Source: Ectopseudomonas khazarica (lineage in GTDB: Bacteria; Pseudomonadota; Gammaproteobacteria; Pseudomonadales; Pseudomonadaceae). From it: DNA of 64,000 nt. This document shows positions 1 through 9,080 of this stretch, piece by piece. The notes under the pieces are model-generated. The model was not told the origin of the DNA. It saw only the letters and a list, made by a program, of their open reading frames with translations, and ran no database searches. Both the position numbers and the translations under genes were made by a program. Numbering within the stretch: position 1 is the stretch's first letter; each line of letters starts with the position of its first letter. The DNA is taken from positions 18,204-82,203 of the forward strand of contig NZ_SBHZ01000022.1 of NCBI RefSeq assembly GCF_004521985.1, read 5' to 3'.

Positions 1-1800
1 TCAGGCCTGGGTGCTGGCGATGAAGGCGCGCCAGCCGCCGAAGCTGGTGATATCGCGGGCGCCGTCGAGGGCATAGGGCTCGCAGATGAAGCCCTTGACC
101 CAGCGACCGTCGGCCAGCTCCAGGTTGCCGATGCCCAGCGGCGGCGGAATCTCCGCGACGAACTCACCGAAGCGCGCCTGCGGTACGTCCCACAGCTCGA
201 CGATGATCTCCGCGCCATCGGCGGCGACCCGCACCAGGCCCGGCTTGGGCGGCACGCTGCCGGGCAGGGCGAAGAGGCGATAGTGTGCGGCGCTGCAGGT
301 CTGTTCCACCAGTACGGCATCGCGTGTGGTGAGCTGGAAGTTCAGCGGCATGCCGGTGAGGTGCGCACCGACCACGGCGACGCGAATGCTGCCGGGGGCC
401 GGCTTGTCGCGGGTGGTCTGTGCGGGCAGCGGCTTGCCGGTGGCGCCCATGGGCAGATCGAGTGCCTGTTGCCAGCGCTGGCCGAAGGCGGCCAGCGCCT
501 GGTCATGCCAGGCCGGGGCGATCAGGGTGATGCCGGCGGGCAGGCCGTCGGCGCGCAGGCCCGCCGGAACGGCCAGGGCGGACAGGTCGGCGAGGTTGGT
601 GAAGTTGGTGTAGGTGCCGAACTGGCTGTTGTACAGCACCGGTTCTGCGTCCATCTCGGCCAGGGTGCGGAGGGTTGGCGAGGTGGGCACCACCAGGGCG
701 TCGAAGCTGGCCAGGGCGTCGTTGATGACGCGACTCAGTTCGGCGCGGATGTATTCGGCCTTGTAGGCATCGCAGGCGCTGTACCTGTGGCCGTTCGCGA
801 CGATGCCACGCACCACCGGGTTGATGTGTTCGGGGTTCACGCCTTCCACCGCGACGCTGCGCTCGGCAACCCAGGATCCGTAGTAGAGCTGCTCGGCCAG
901 TTGCTGGAAGGGGGCGAAATCGATTTCCACCAGATCGGCGCCCAGCCCTTGCAGCTTGTCCAGTGCAGCCCTGTACACCGCCTGGTTCTGGCTGTCGCCG
1001 AAGAACTCAGGGTTGCTCGGCACCGCCAGGCGTGGTTTGGCCGGCATGCCGACCTTGGCCCTGTTCGGGTTGCTGCGGCTGTAGGCATCGGCAGCGTCGT
1101 AGCCACCGGCGATATTGGCCACCGCCAGGGCGTCGCTGACGGTCAGGGCGAACACTGAAATGCAGTCGAGCGTGCGGCAGGCCGGCACCAGCCCGGTGTT
1201 GGGCAGCCAGCCCTTGGTCGGCTTGAGCCCGACGATGTTGTTGAAGCCTGCCGGCACGCGGCCGGAACCGGCGGTATCGGTGCCCAGGGAGAAGGGCACC
1301 AGGCCCCGCGCGACCACGCTGGCCGAGCCGGAACTGGAGCCGCCGCTGACATAGGCCGGGTCGAAGCTGTTGGGCACCGCGCCGTGAGGCGAACGGGTGC
1401 CGACCAGGCCGGTGGCGAACTGGTCGAGGTTGGTCTTGCCGATGAGGATGGCGCCGGCCGCACGCAGGCGGGCGACCACGGTGGCGTCGGCAGCGGCCGC
1501 GTAGGCGAACTCGGGGCAGGCGGCAGTGGTCGGCCAGCCGGCGGCATCGATGTTGTCCTTGATGGCGAAGGGCACGCCATACAGGGGCAACCTGCTCAGG
1601 TCGCCGGCCGCCGCGTCCAGCGCGGCTGCCAGTTCTTCCAGCTGCGCGCTCAGCTGGGCATCGCTGGCCAGGGCGATCCAGGCGTTGTCGGCGTGGTCGA
1701 GTTCGGCGCGCAGCGCGCCGATCAGTGCGGCTGGCGACTGGCCGTCGCGGTAGGCCTGCTGCCATTGGCCGAGGGTGAGGGCGTGAGGAGCGGTGAGCAT
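1..1800 (-). CDS. atzF: Allophanate hydrolase
   Basis: Hydrolyses allophanate to ammonia and CO2, the second step of the urea carboxylase route of urea use; cytoplasmic. The N-terminal ~450 residues are an amidase-signature domain: a catalytic Lys in IKDNID, the Ser-rich SGGSSSGSASVV motif and GTDTAGSGR. The last ~120 residues form the small C-terminal domain typical of AtzF. The frame is open up to an ATG at 1824, but ATG 1800 (599 aa) is preferred because the upstream codons lie inside a strong palindrome that looks like an operator. The stop codon is at bases 1-3, so the gene is complete. A urea carboxylase gene would be expected further downstream, outside the window. Family call is firm. 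Confidence 0.93.
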   Translation of the reverse strand: MLTAPHALTLGQWQQAYRDGQSPAALIGALRAELDHADNAWIALASDAQLSAQLEELAAALDAAAGDLSRLPLYGVPFAIKDNIDAAGWPTTAACPEFAYAAAADATVVARLRAAGAILIGKTNLDQFATGLVGTRSPHGAVPNSFDPAYVSGGSSSGSASVVARGLVPFSLGTDTAGSGRVPAGFNNIVGLKPTKGWLPNTGLVPACRTLDCISVFALTVSDALAVANIAGGYDAADAYSRSNPNRAKVGMPAKPRLAVPSNPEFFGDSQNQAVYRAALDKLQGLGADLVEIDFAPFQQLAEQLYYGSWVAERSVAVEGVNPEHINPVVRGIVANGHRYSACDAYKAEYIRAELSRVINDALASFDALVVPTSPTLRTLAEMDAEPVLYNSQFGTYTNFTNLADLSALAVPAGLRADGLPAGITLIAPAWHDQALAAFGQRWQQALDLPMGATGKPLPAQTTRDKPAPGSIRVAVVGAHLTGMPLNFQLTTRDAVLVEQTCSAAHYRLFALPGSVPPKPGLVRVAADGAEIIVELWDVPQARFGEFVAEIPPPLGIGNLELADGRWVKGFICEPYALDGARDITSFGGWRAFIASTQA

Positions 1801-1801
1801 G

Positions 1802-1837
1802 TGCTGATCCCATCTTGTATCCAAGTTGGGATCAGCA
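1802..1837. promoter_or_regulatory. Inverted repeat before atzF, probable operator
   Basis: TGCTGATCCCA (1802-1812) and TGGGATCAGCA (1827-1837) form perfect 11-base arms around a 14-base centre. The centre contains a smaller dyad, CTTG-TATC-CAAG. It sits immediately upstream of the chosen atzF start. The inner TTGTATCCAA resembles operators of GntR-type regulators; that assignment is inference. Confidence 0.45.
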
Positions 1838-1977
1838 GAGCAACGAAGGTGCCAGGTCTGTTCAGCCCGCTGTTTTCAAGGGGCAGGGCGCGGATTGGCA
1901 GAGGCCGGCACGGCCCGGGCGCACCGTGCCGGGGCCGGGCTGCGAGCTTGTGGTGCGCGAATGCCGTTGCAACGGCG

Positions 1978-1998
1978 TAGCCCGGATGAAATCCGGGA
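1978..1998. repeat. Dispersed GTAGCCCGGAT palindromic repeat
   Basis: Single copy of a palindrome-like repeat (GTAGCCCGGATGAAATCCGG and one more base) between atzF and the marC-family gene. Near-identical copies occur at 6961-7021 (two, head to head) and inside the tandem repeat at 48991-49395. Confidence 0.7.
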
Positions 1999-2006
1999 CA
2001 GGTCCT

Positions 2007-2600
2007 TCATGGCGCCAGGTAGTTCTTCACCCCGGTGAAGATGATCTGCGCGGCGAGGGCGCAGACGAACAGGCCCATCAGGCGGCTGACGATCTGCAGG
2101 CCCTGGTCGCCGAGCAGGCGTTCGAACTGGTTGGACAGGTAGAGCACCACGCCCACGGTCAGGCTGGCGAGGAGGATCGCCGCCACCGCCACCAGCTTGT
2201 CATCCCAGTGCGGCTGGCTGGCCCCCATCAGCAGCAGGGCACCGATGGTGCCGGGGCCGACGGTGATGGGAATGGTCAGCGGCACGATGGTGACGTCCTG
2301 CTGCACGTTGTCGCTCTGTACCGCCGACTTGCCCTGGGCCATGCCCAGCGCGGAGATGAACAGCACCGAGCCCGCACCGATGCGGAAGGCGTCGATGGTG
2401 ATGCCGAACAGGGTGAAGATGTGCTTGCCGAACAGGTACAGCAGCACGCTGGCGACCAGCGTTGCCAGCGCCACTTTCCAGGCCAGGCGCTTGCGCTCCT
2501 TGAGGGTGTAGCCGCGGCTCAGGCCGATGAAGCAGGAAAGGACGAAGAAGGGGCTGTAGAGCACCAGCATCTTCAGGTACAGGCTGAACAACTCGGACAT
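2007..2600 (-). CDS. MarC-family inner-membrane protein
   Basis: A 197-residue polytopic membrane protein with about six hydrophobic segments and the conserved TIPITVGPGTIGALLLMGAS stretch of the MarC/NAAT family. The family was once tied to multiple antibiotic resistance, but its substrate and role are unsettled. The length is typical and the gene looks intact. It has its own short upstream gap (2601-2666) after retS and is followed by a 200-base gap to atzF, so a functional link to either neighbour is not evident. Confidence 0.85.
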   Translation of the reverse strand: MSELFSLYLKMLVLYSPFFVLSCFIGLSRGYTLKERKRLAWKVALATLVASVLLYLFGKHIFTLFGITIDAFRIGAGSVLFISALGMAQGKSAVQSDNVQQDVTIVPLTIPITVGPGTIGALLLMGASQPHWDDKLVAVAAILLASLTVGVVLYLSNQFERLLGDQGLQIVSRLMGLFVCALAAQIIFTGVKNYLAP

Positions 2601-2666
2601 GGGGGGCTCGTTTGAGAGTAGGGCGGGGGCAAGCCGCCATCGATGGTCAGGCGGGGTTCACCCGCC

Positions 2667-5453
2667 TTATGACACTTCACGCTGGCGACGCAGTTCGCGC
2701 TCGGCGATCCAGTGCTCGATCAGGTCGCGCAACTGCGACAGCTCGACCGGCTTGGACATGTGCCCGTCCATGCCCACGGCGCGGGCACGTTCCTTGTGTT
2801 CGTTGAGGATGTGCGCGGTCAGCGCCACCACCGGGGTGCGCGGGCGCTGTTCGCTCTGTTCCCAGGCGCGCAGCTGCTCGGTGGCGGAGAAACCGTCGAG
2901 TACCGGCATCTCGCAGTCCATCAGCACCAGGTCGTAGGGCTGCGCCTTCATCGCGCTGAGGGCTTCCTCGCCGTTGCTGGCGGTATCCGGCTGCAGGTTG
3001 AGCTTGCCGAGCATGCCGCGAATCACCTTGGTGGAGATGCTGTTGTCTTCGGCCACCAGGATGCGGAAGTCGGCCGGCACGTTCAGCGGCGTACTCACCG
3101 GCGTCGGCGCGGCCTGGGCGGGGGTGTCGTTGGGGCGCTGGGCCAGTTCGTCGGCCAGGGTGGTCTTGAGCGTGTAGCCGGCCACCGGCTTGGCCAGGAT
3201 GCGCTTGATCCCGGCGTTGCGGGCGATCACCTTGCTCGGCGCATTGCTGATGCCGGTCAGCATGACGATCAGGATGTCGTGGTTGAGGCTCGGGTCTTCC
3301 TTGATCTTGGCGGCCAGCTGCATGCCGGTCATGCCGGGCATGTCCTGGTCGAGCAGCACCGCGTCGAAGTACTCGCGCATGTGCGCCTTGGTGCGCAACA
3401 GTGCCAGCGCCTCCTTGCCCGATGGCACGGCACTGACCTGCATGCCCCAGGCGTTGCACTGCTGCATCAGCACCTTGCGGCAGGTGTCGTTGTCGTCCAC
3501 CACCAGCAGGCGTGCGCCCTGCAGCGGGCTGTCCAGGTCGGCTTCCGGTTGCTCCAGGCGGGCCGCGTCCAGTGGCAGGGTCAGCCACAGCGTGGTGCCC
3601 TGGTTGCCGCTGCCCTGGATGCCGAATTCGCCGCCCATCAGGCGCACCAGCTGGCGTGCGATGATCAGGCCCAGGCGGCCGCCGAGACGGGTGGCGGCGA
3701 GGAAGTCACGGCTCTGCAGTTCGGCGTTGAGCAGGGCGTCGCGCTCTTCGGGCAGCAGCGGGCGGCCGCTGTCCTGTACGGCGATGCGCAGGCGGTAGTT
3801 GCCGTCGCTGTTGTCCAGCGCCACCACCAGCAGGATCTCGCCCTCGTCGGTCTGCTTGAACGCATTGTCCAGCAGGCTCAGCAGGGCCTGACGCAGACGC
3901 GTGGGGTCGCCGCTGATCACCCGTGGCACCTGCGGCTGGATGAAGCTGATCAGTTCGACCTTCTGCTGCTCGGCCTTGGCGCGGAAGATGTCCAGGCAGT
4001 CCTCGATCAGCGCGCCGAGGTCGAACTGCACGTCGTCCAGCTCGATCTGGCCGGATTCGAGCTTGGAGATGTCGAGGATTTCGTTGATCAGGGTGAGCAG
4101 CTCGTTGCCCGAGCTGTGGATGGTCTGCACGTAGTCGCGTTGCTTGGCCGACAGCGGCGTGCCCAGCAGCAGCTCGGTCATGCCCAGCACGCCGTTCATC
4201 GGGGTACGGATTTCGTGGCTGATCTTGGCCAGGAACTCGGCCTTGGCCCGCAGCTCAGCGCTGCTCGCGGCGAGCGCCGTGCTCTGTTGCAGGGTGTCCT
4301 GCTGAATCTGCCGTTGGCGCTCGGTCAGCGAGATGCTGAGGATCAGTCCGGCCAGGGTCGCGACGCTGAACACGCCGAGCACCAGCCAGCCGGGGGTGAG
4401 CTGGTCGAAGCCGAGCAGCACCGGCACGAAGAAACCGAAGCCGAGGTTGAACACCAGCATGCCCACAGCGATCAGGCGTGCCGGTGTGTAGCCGGAGCGC
4501 CAGTGCAGGCTGCTGACCAGCAGCAGGTTGAGCGAACTCACTACCACCAGCAGGTAGACCAGCGAGCTGAACCAGTACAAGCCGGTGAGGGCGATGCACA
4601 GTGCATAGGCCAGCACCAGCGCGGCGTTGCCCATCAGCAGGCGATTCAGGCGGCTGTTCTGCACCGGCGTGCTGTGCACGAAGCCGAGGCCGAAGGCCAG
4701 CACGCTGAAGGCGGCGAACAGCGCCGAAAGGTCGGCGATCAGCGACTGGTTGTAGCCCAGGCTGGGCAGCCACTGGGCGAAGATGCCGAGGTTGGCCGAG
4801 GAGCAGATGGCCAGGCCGATGTTGACGCCAGCCAGCCACAGCGCACTGCCACTGCGGGTGTAGATGAAGCGGATGAGGTTGTACAGGGTCAGCAGCAACA
4901 GCGCGCCGAAGAGCATGCCGTAGAGGTAGACGGGCTTCTCCAGGCTGACCAGCTCGGCCTGGTCCATCACCTTGAACCAGGTCATCAGCGGGTGATTGGA
5001 GGTCAGGCGTACGTAGGCGACGCGGGCCTGGCCATCGTTGGGCAGGGGCATCAGGTAGAAGCGCGACGGCAGCGGTCGCGATTCCTGCGGCATGGCCTCG
5101 CCGGTGTGCAGGTTCTGCTCGAGCTGGCCGTCCCTGAGCAGGTAATAGTCGAGGTACTGAACCCGTGGCGAGAACACCCACAGCCAGGCCGGTTGCTGCT
5201 GCGGCGCGAGTTCGGCCCGCAACCAGACGGCATGCTTGCTGGGGGGGAAGGTGAAGGACTGCTTGGTCAGAGGCTTGAACTGCTGGCGTTGCGCGCGAAC
5301 CTCATCGAGCCCCAGCCGTGCACTGGCGTCGACCAGGTAGGACCAGGTCGTAGTACCCGTCGGGCTTACGCTGGCGCTTGCTGTCACGGCGAGGCCGAGC
5401 AGCAGCAAGCTGGCGATGAGTCCAATGGCAATCCTGAGCCGGCGCACGGGCAA
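2667..5453 (-). CDS. retS: RetS-type hybrid sensor kinase
   Basis: Inner-membrane hybrid kinase of 928 aa. Order of parts: signal peptide (1-27), periplasmic 7TMR-DISM extracellular domain (~35-165), seven-helix 7TMR-DISM membrane domain (~175-380), HisKA with the phospho-His at about 413 (KISHEIRTPMNG), HATPase, then two receiver domains with Asp at about 702 and 846. This architecture, together with purD-purH-fis directly upstream, matches P. aeruginosa RetS, which binds GacS and controls the Gac/Rsm switch between acute and biofilm behaviour. The ATPase G1 box reads VQDSGRPLLPEE, not a clean DxGxG, in keeping with a regulator more than a strong kinase. Orthology is inferred from synteny and domains. 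Confidence 0.9.
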   Translation of the reverse strand: MPVRRLRIAIGLIASLLLLGLAVTASASVSPTGTTTWSYLVDASARLGLDEVRAQRQQFKPLTKQSFTFPPSKHAVWLRAELAPQQQPAWLWVFSPRVQYLDYYLLRDGQLEQNLHTGEAMPQESRPLPSRFYLMPLPNDGQARVAYVRLTSNHPLMTWFKVMDQAELVSLEKPVYLYGMLFGALLLLTLYNLIRFIYTRSGSALWLAGVNIGLAICSSANLGIFAQWLPSLGYNQSLIADLSALFAAFSVLAFGLGFVHSTPVQNSRLNRLLMGNAALVLAYALCIALTGLYWFSSLVYLLVVVSSLNLLLVSSLHWRSGYTPARLIAVGMLVFNLGFGFFVPVLLGFDQLTPGWLVLGVFSVATLAGLILSISLTERQRQIQQDTLQQSTALAASSAELRAKAEFLAKISHEIRTPMNGVLGMTELLLGTPLSAKQRDYVQTIHSSGNELLTLINEILDISKLESGQIELDDVQFDLGALIEDCLDIFRAKAEQQKVELISFIQPQVPRVISGDPTRLRQALLSLLDNAFKQTDEGEILLVVALDNSDGNYRLRIAVQDSGRPLLPEERDALLNAELQSRDFLAATRLGGRLGLIIARQLVRLMGGEFGIQGSGNQGTTLWLTLPLDAARLEQPEADLDSPLQGARLLVVDDNDTCRKVLMQQCNAWGMQVSAVPSGKEALALLRTKAHMREYFDAVLLDQDMPGMTGMQLAAKIKEDPSLNHDILIVMLTGISNAPSKVIARNAGIKRILAKPVAGYTLKTTLADELAQRPNDTPAQAAPTPVSTPLNVPADFRILVAEDNSISTKVIRGMLGKLNLQPDTASNGEEALSAMKAQPYDLVLMDCEMPVLDGFSATEQLRAWEQSEQRPRTPVVALTAHILNEHKERARAVGMDGHMSKPVELSQLRDLIEHWIAERELRRQREVS

Positions 5454-5655
5454 GTCCTTCTATATAAGTGGCCGGATTATAGCCAAGCATCCGTTTGGGG
5501 GAATACGCTACAGAGCGGCTTTTTGTGACCCATCAGGCCAACTGGCAACGCGGCTCGCCACGGGCGTTCCGGGCCCGTGGCGGCTGCTTGGCGAGCCAGC
5601 AGGCGTGATCGGCGAGTCGAACTCGCCGGCTCGCTGGCCGGTCCGCACCTGTGCC

Positions 5656-6945
5656 TCAGTCCTCGCCGCGTTCGCGGGCGATGGCGCGGTAGCCGATGTC
5701 GTTGCGGTGGAATATGCCGTTCCAGCGAATCTTCTCGGCAAGGCGGTAGGCCTGCTGCTGGGCGTCGGCGACGCTGGCGCCGATGGCCGTGGCGCACAGC
5801 ACGCGGCCGCCTGCGGTGACGATCTGGCCGTCCTTCAGCGCGGTGCCGGCATGGAACACCTTGCCGTCGAGCTGGGCCGCTTCATCCAGGCCGCTGATCA
5901 CGTCGCCCTTGGCGTAGTCGCCCGGGTAGCCGCCAGCTGCCAGCACCACGCCCACGGTCGGACGCGGGTCCCAGGTCGCTTCGACCTTGTCCAGCGCCTT
6001 GGCCAGCGCGGCTTCGACCAGCAGCACCAGAGAGCTTTCCAGGCGGCACATGATCGGCTGGGTTTCCGGGTCGCCGAAGCGGCAGTTGAACTCGATGACC
6101 TTCGGCGCGCCGCTCTTGTCGATCATCAGGCCGGCATAGAGGAAGCCGGTGTAGACGTTGCCTTCGCTGGCCATGCCACGCACGGTGGGGTAGATCACTT
6201 CGTCCATGACGCGCTTGTGCACGTCGGCGGTGACCACGGGAGCCGGGGAGTAGGCACCCATGCCGCCGGTGTTGGGGCCGGTATCGGCGTCGCCGACCCG
6301 CTTGTGGTCCTGGCTGGTGGCCATCGGCAGGACGTTCTCGCCGTCGACCATGACGATGAAGGAGGCCTCCTCGCCGTCGAGGAACTCTTCGATCACCACG
6401 CGCGAACCGGCGTCACCGAAGGCATTGCCGGCGAGCATGTCGCGCACGGCTGCCTCGGCTTCTTCGAGGGTCATGGCGACGATCACGCCTTTGCCGGCGG
6501 CCAGGCCATCGGCCTTGATCACGATGGGCGCACCCTTCTCGCGCAGGTAGGCCAGCGCCGGGTCGATCTCGGTGAAATTCTGGTAGTCGGCGGTGGGGAT
6601 CCGGTGGCGCGCCAGGAAGTCCTTGGTGAAGGCCTTGGAGCCTTCCAGCTGAGCAGCCGCGGCGGTAGGGCCGAAGATGTCCAGGCCGCGCTTGCGGAAC
6701 AGATCGACCACGCCTTTGACCAGCGGCGCTTCCGGGCCGACGATGGTCAGCTGCACGTTGTTCTCGGCGAAGTCCGCCAGTTGCTCGATGGCCAGCACGT
6801 CGATGGCGACGTTCTCGCACTTGGCCTCGACGGCGGTGCCGGCGTTGCCCGGGGCAACGAAAACCTTCTCGACGCGCTTGTCCTGCGCCACTTTCCAGGC
6901 CAGGGCGTGCTCGCGGCCGCCGCTGCCGATGATCAGTACGTTCAT
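5656..6945 (-). CDS. purD: Phosphoribosylamine-glycine ligase
   Basis: GAR synthetase, the second step of de novo purine synthesis: ATP-dependent joining of glycine to 5-phosphoribosylamine; cytoplasmic. The protein is 429 aa and starts MNVLIIGSGGREHALAWKVA, the hallmark N-terminus. ATP-grasp motifs follow (KADGLAAGKGV, EFNCRFGDPETQ). The frame extends ten codons upstream, but ATG 6945 gives the family N-terminus and follows a GGAG-type ribosome site (GGAGAACCCC). It lies downstream of purH on the same strand, separated by a 131-base gap holding two inverted repeats. Confidence 0.97.
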   Translation of the reverse strand: MNVLIIGSGGREHALAWKVAQDKRVEKVFVAPGNAGTAVEAKCENVAIDVLAIEQLADFAENNVQLTIVGPEAPLVKGVVDLFRKRGLDIFGPTAAAAQLEGSKAFTKDFLARHRIPTADYQNFTEIDPALAYLREKGAPIVIKADGLAAGKGVIVAMTLEEAEAAVRDMLAGNAFGDAGSRVVIEEFLDGEEASFIVMVDGENVLPMATSQDHKRVGDADTGPNTGGMGAYSPAPVVTADVHKRVMDEVIYPTVRGMASEGNVYTGFLYAGLMIDKSGAPKVIEFNCRFGDPETQPIMCRLESSLVLLVEAALAKALDKVEATWDPRPTVGVVLAAGGYPGDYAKGDVISGLDEAAQLDGKVFHAGTALKDGQIVTAGGRVLCATAIGASVADAQQQAYRLAEKIRWNGIFHRNDIGYRAIARERGED

Positions 6946-6960
6946 GGGGTTCTCCTGAGC

Positions 6961-7021
6961 GTAGCCCGGATGCAATCCGGGGCTTTCAATTAGGGCGTCC
7001 CCCGGATTTCATCCGGGCTAC
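6961..7021. repeat. Head-to-head pair of GTAGCCCGGAT repeats
   Basis: GTAGCCCGGATGCAATCCGG at 6961 and its inverted relative ending CATCCGGGCTAC at 7021 form a long potential stem between purH and purD. It may act as a transcript-stabilising or attenuating hairpin within the purH-purD unit (inference). Confidence 0.7.
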
Positions 7022-7076
7022 GTTCTACACATTTCGGGTGACGTAGGGTGGATGGCCGAAGCCATCCACCAGCCAA

Positions 7077-8684
7077 TCAATGGCGGAAATGGCGCATCGA
7101 AGTGAACACCATGGCAATGCCGGCTTCGTCGGCCGCCGCGATCACTTCGTTGTCGCGCATCGAGCCACCTGGCTGGATCACGGCAGTGATGCCGGCCTTG
7201 GCGGCGTTGTCGATGCCGTCGCGGAACGGGAAGAAGGCGTCCGAAGCCATGACCGCGCCCGGTACCGGCAGGCCGGCGTGCTCGGCCTTGATCGCGGCGA
7301 TGCGGGCGGAGTTGACGCGGCTCATCTGGCCGGCGCCGACACCCACGGTCTGACGGTTCTTGGCGTAGACGATGGCGTTGGATTTGACGAACTTGGCCAC
7401 TTTCCAGGCGAAGATCAGGTCATGGATTTCCTGCTCGCTCGGTGCGCGCTGGGTCACGATCTTCAGGTCTTCCGCCTTGATCATGCCGATGTCGCGGCTC
7501 TGCACCAGCAGGCCGCCGTTGACCCGCTTGAAGTCCCAGCCGGCGGCACGTTCGGCCGGCCATTCGCCGCACTCGAGCAGGCGCACGTTGGCCTTGGCCG
7601 CGACCACTTCACGGGCTGCAGCGGAGATTTTCGGGGCGATGATCACTTCGACGAACTGGCGCTCGACGATGGCCTTGGCGGTTTCGCCATCCAGCTCGCG
7701 GTTGAAGGCGATGATGCCGCCGAAGGCCGACTCGGTGTCGGTGGCGTAGGCCAGGTCGTAAGCCTTGCGGATGCCGCCTTCGTCTTCCGGAACCACGGCG
7801 ACGCCGCACGGGTTGGCGTGCTTGACGATGACGCAGGCCGGCTTGACGAAGCTCTTCACGCATTCCAGCGCGGCGTCGGTGTCGGCCACGTTGTTGAAGG
7901 ACAGCTCCTTGCCCTGCAGCTGGATGGCGGTGGAGACGCTGGCTTCACCCTTCTTCGCTTCCACGTAGAACGCCGCGCTCTGGTGCGGGTTCTCGCCGTA
8001 GCGCATTTCCTGCGCCTTGACGAACTGGCTGTTGAAGGTGCGCGGGAAGGCGCCACGGCCTTCGGTGGACAGGGTGTCACGCGCCTGGTCGATGGTGCCC
8101 AGGTAGTTGGCGATCATGCCGTCATAGGCGGCAGTGTGCTCGAAGGCCTTGAGGGCCAGGTCGAAACGCTGGGCATAGCTCAGGCCACCGGCTTTCAGCG
8201 CGGCGACGATGCCGGTGTAGTCGCCGGTGTTGACCACGATGGCCACGTCCTTGTGGTTCTTCGCAGCCGAACGGACCATGGTCGGGCCGCCGATATCGAT
8301 GTTCTCGATGGCGTCGGCCAGATCGCAGTCAGGCTTGGCCACGGTGGCCTCGAAGGGGTAGAGGTTGACCGCCACCAGGTCGATCGGCTTGATGCCGTGC
8401 TCGTCCATCACCGCCGCGTCGAGGGCGCGACGGCCGAGGATGCCGCCGTGGATCTTCGGGTGCAGGGTCTTCACGCGGCCGTCCATCATCTCCGGGAAGC
8501 CGGTGTAGTCCGCCACTTCCACTGCGGCTACGCCGTTGTCCTTGAGCAGCTTGTAGGTGCCGCCGGTGGAGAGGATCTCGACACCGAGGGCGCTCAGTTC
8601 ACGGGCAAACTCGAGGACGCCGGTCTTGTCGGAAACGCTGATCAGCGCGCGGCGGACGGGCAGAAGGGTGGTCTGGTCGGTCAT
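7077..8684 (-). CDS. purH: AICAR transformylase / IMP cyclohydrolase
   Basis: Bifunctional enzyme for the last two steps of IMP synthesis: formylation of AICAR, then ring closure. It is 535 aa, full length. The N-terminal MGS-like cyclohydrolase domain begins RRALISVSDKTGVLEFAREL; the C-terminal transformylase domain carries the KHANPCG motif, ending in VFTSMRHFRH. The start at 8684 (MTDQTTLLPVRRAL) matches other pseudomonads; the longer open frame adds eleven unlikely codons. It follows fis on the same strand with a terminator between them. Confidence 0.97.
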   Translation of the reverse strand: MTDQTTLLPVRRALISVSDKTGVLEFARELSALGVEILSTGGTYKLLKDNGVAAVEVADYTGFPEMMDGRVKTLHPKIHGGILGRRALDAAVMDEHGIKPIDLVAVNLYPFEATVAKPDCDLADAIENIDIGGPTMVRSAAKNHKDVAIVVNTGDYTGIVAALKAGGLSYAQRFDLALKAFEHTAAYDGMIANYLGTIDQARDTLSTEGRGAFPRTFNSQFVKAQEMRYGENPHQSAAFYVEAKKGEASVSTAIQLQGKELSFNNVADTDAALECVKSFVKPACVIVKHANPCGVAVVPEDEGGIRKAYDLAYATDTESAFGGIIAFNRELDGETAKAIVERQFVEVIIAPKISAAAREVVAAKANVRLLECGEWPAERAAGWDFKRVNGGLLVQSRDIGMIKAEDLKIVTQRAPSEQEIHDLIFAWKVAKFVKSNAIVYAKNRQTVGVGAGQMSRVNSARIAAIKAEHAGLPVPGAVMASDAFFPFRDGIDNAAKAGITAVIQPGGSMRDNEVIAAADEAGIAMVFTSMRHFRH

Positions 8685-8715
8685 GTCACTATCCATCAGA
8701 GCGGGGGATATCAGC

Positions 8716-8746
8716 AAAAAAGGCGGCTCATGCGGGCCGCCCTTTT
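8716..8746 (-). terminator. Rho-independent terminator after fis
   Basis: Read on the minus strand: GGCGGC, an eight-base loop, GCCGCC, then six T residues. It lies just downstream of the fis stop and before purH, so purH probably needs its own promoter. Confidence 0.8.
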
Positions 8747-8759
8747 CAGGAGTTCAGGG

Positions 8760-9080
8760 TTACAGCAGATCGTACTGCTTGAGCTTCTTGCGCAGCGTGC
8801 CGCGGTTGAGGCCGAGCAGTTCGGAGGCCTTGGTCTGGTTACCTTTCACATAATTCATGACGGTTTCCAGCAGCGGCGCTTCCACTTCGGTGAGCACCAG
8901 GTTGTACACGTCGGTGACGTCCGCGCCCTCCAGGTGGGCGAAATAGTTATGCAGCGCCTTCTCCACGGCGCCGCGCAGGGTCTGGCCCTCTTCGCTCGGC
9001 GTGCTCAGGTGCTGTTTCAGGCTGGTGTTGTCACTCACGGGTGCAATTCCACTCACTAAGGTCTCTGTCATCAACGTCAT
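8760..9080 (-). CDS. fis: Nucleoid protein Fis
   Basis: DNA-bending factor that shapes the nucleoid and activates rRNA and recombination sites. The protein is 106 aa with the C-terminal helix-turn-helix KASELLGLNRGTLRKKL and the ending KQYDLL typical of the family. Its start codon overlaps the dusB stop (ATGA, 9077-9080), so the two genes are co-transcribed, the arrangement seen in most gammaproteobacteria. A strong terminator follows. Confidence 0.97.
   Translation of the reverse strand: MTLMTETLVSGIAPVSDNTSLKQHLSTPSEEGQTLRGAVEKALHNYFAHLEGADVTDVYNLVLTEVEAPLLETVMNYVKGNQTKASELLGLNRGTLRKKLKQYDLL

Noticed and set aside
2712..5528. Plus-strand 938-codon open frame antisense to retS
   Set aside because: His/Gln/Ala-rich shadow frame without domains, opposite a well-supported retS.
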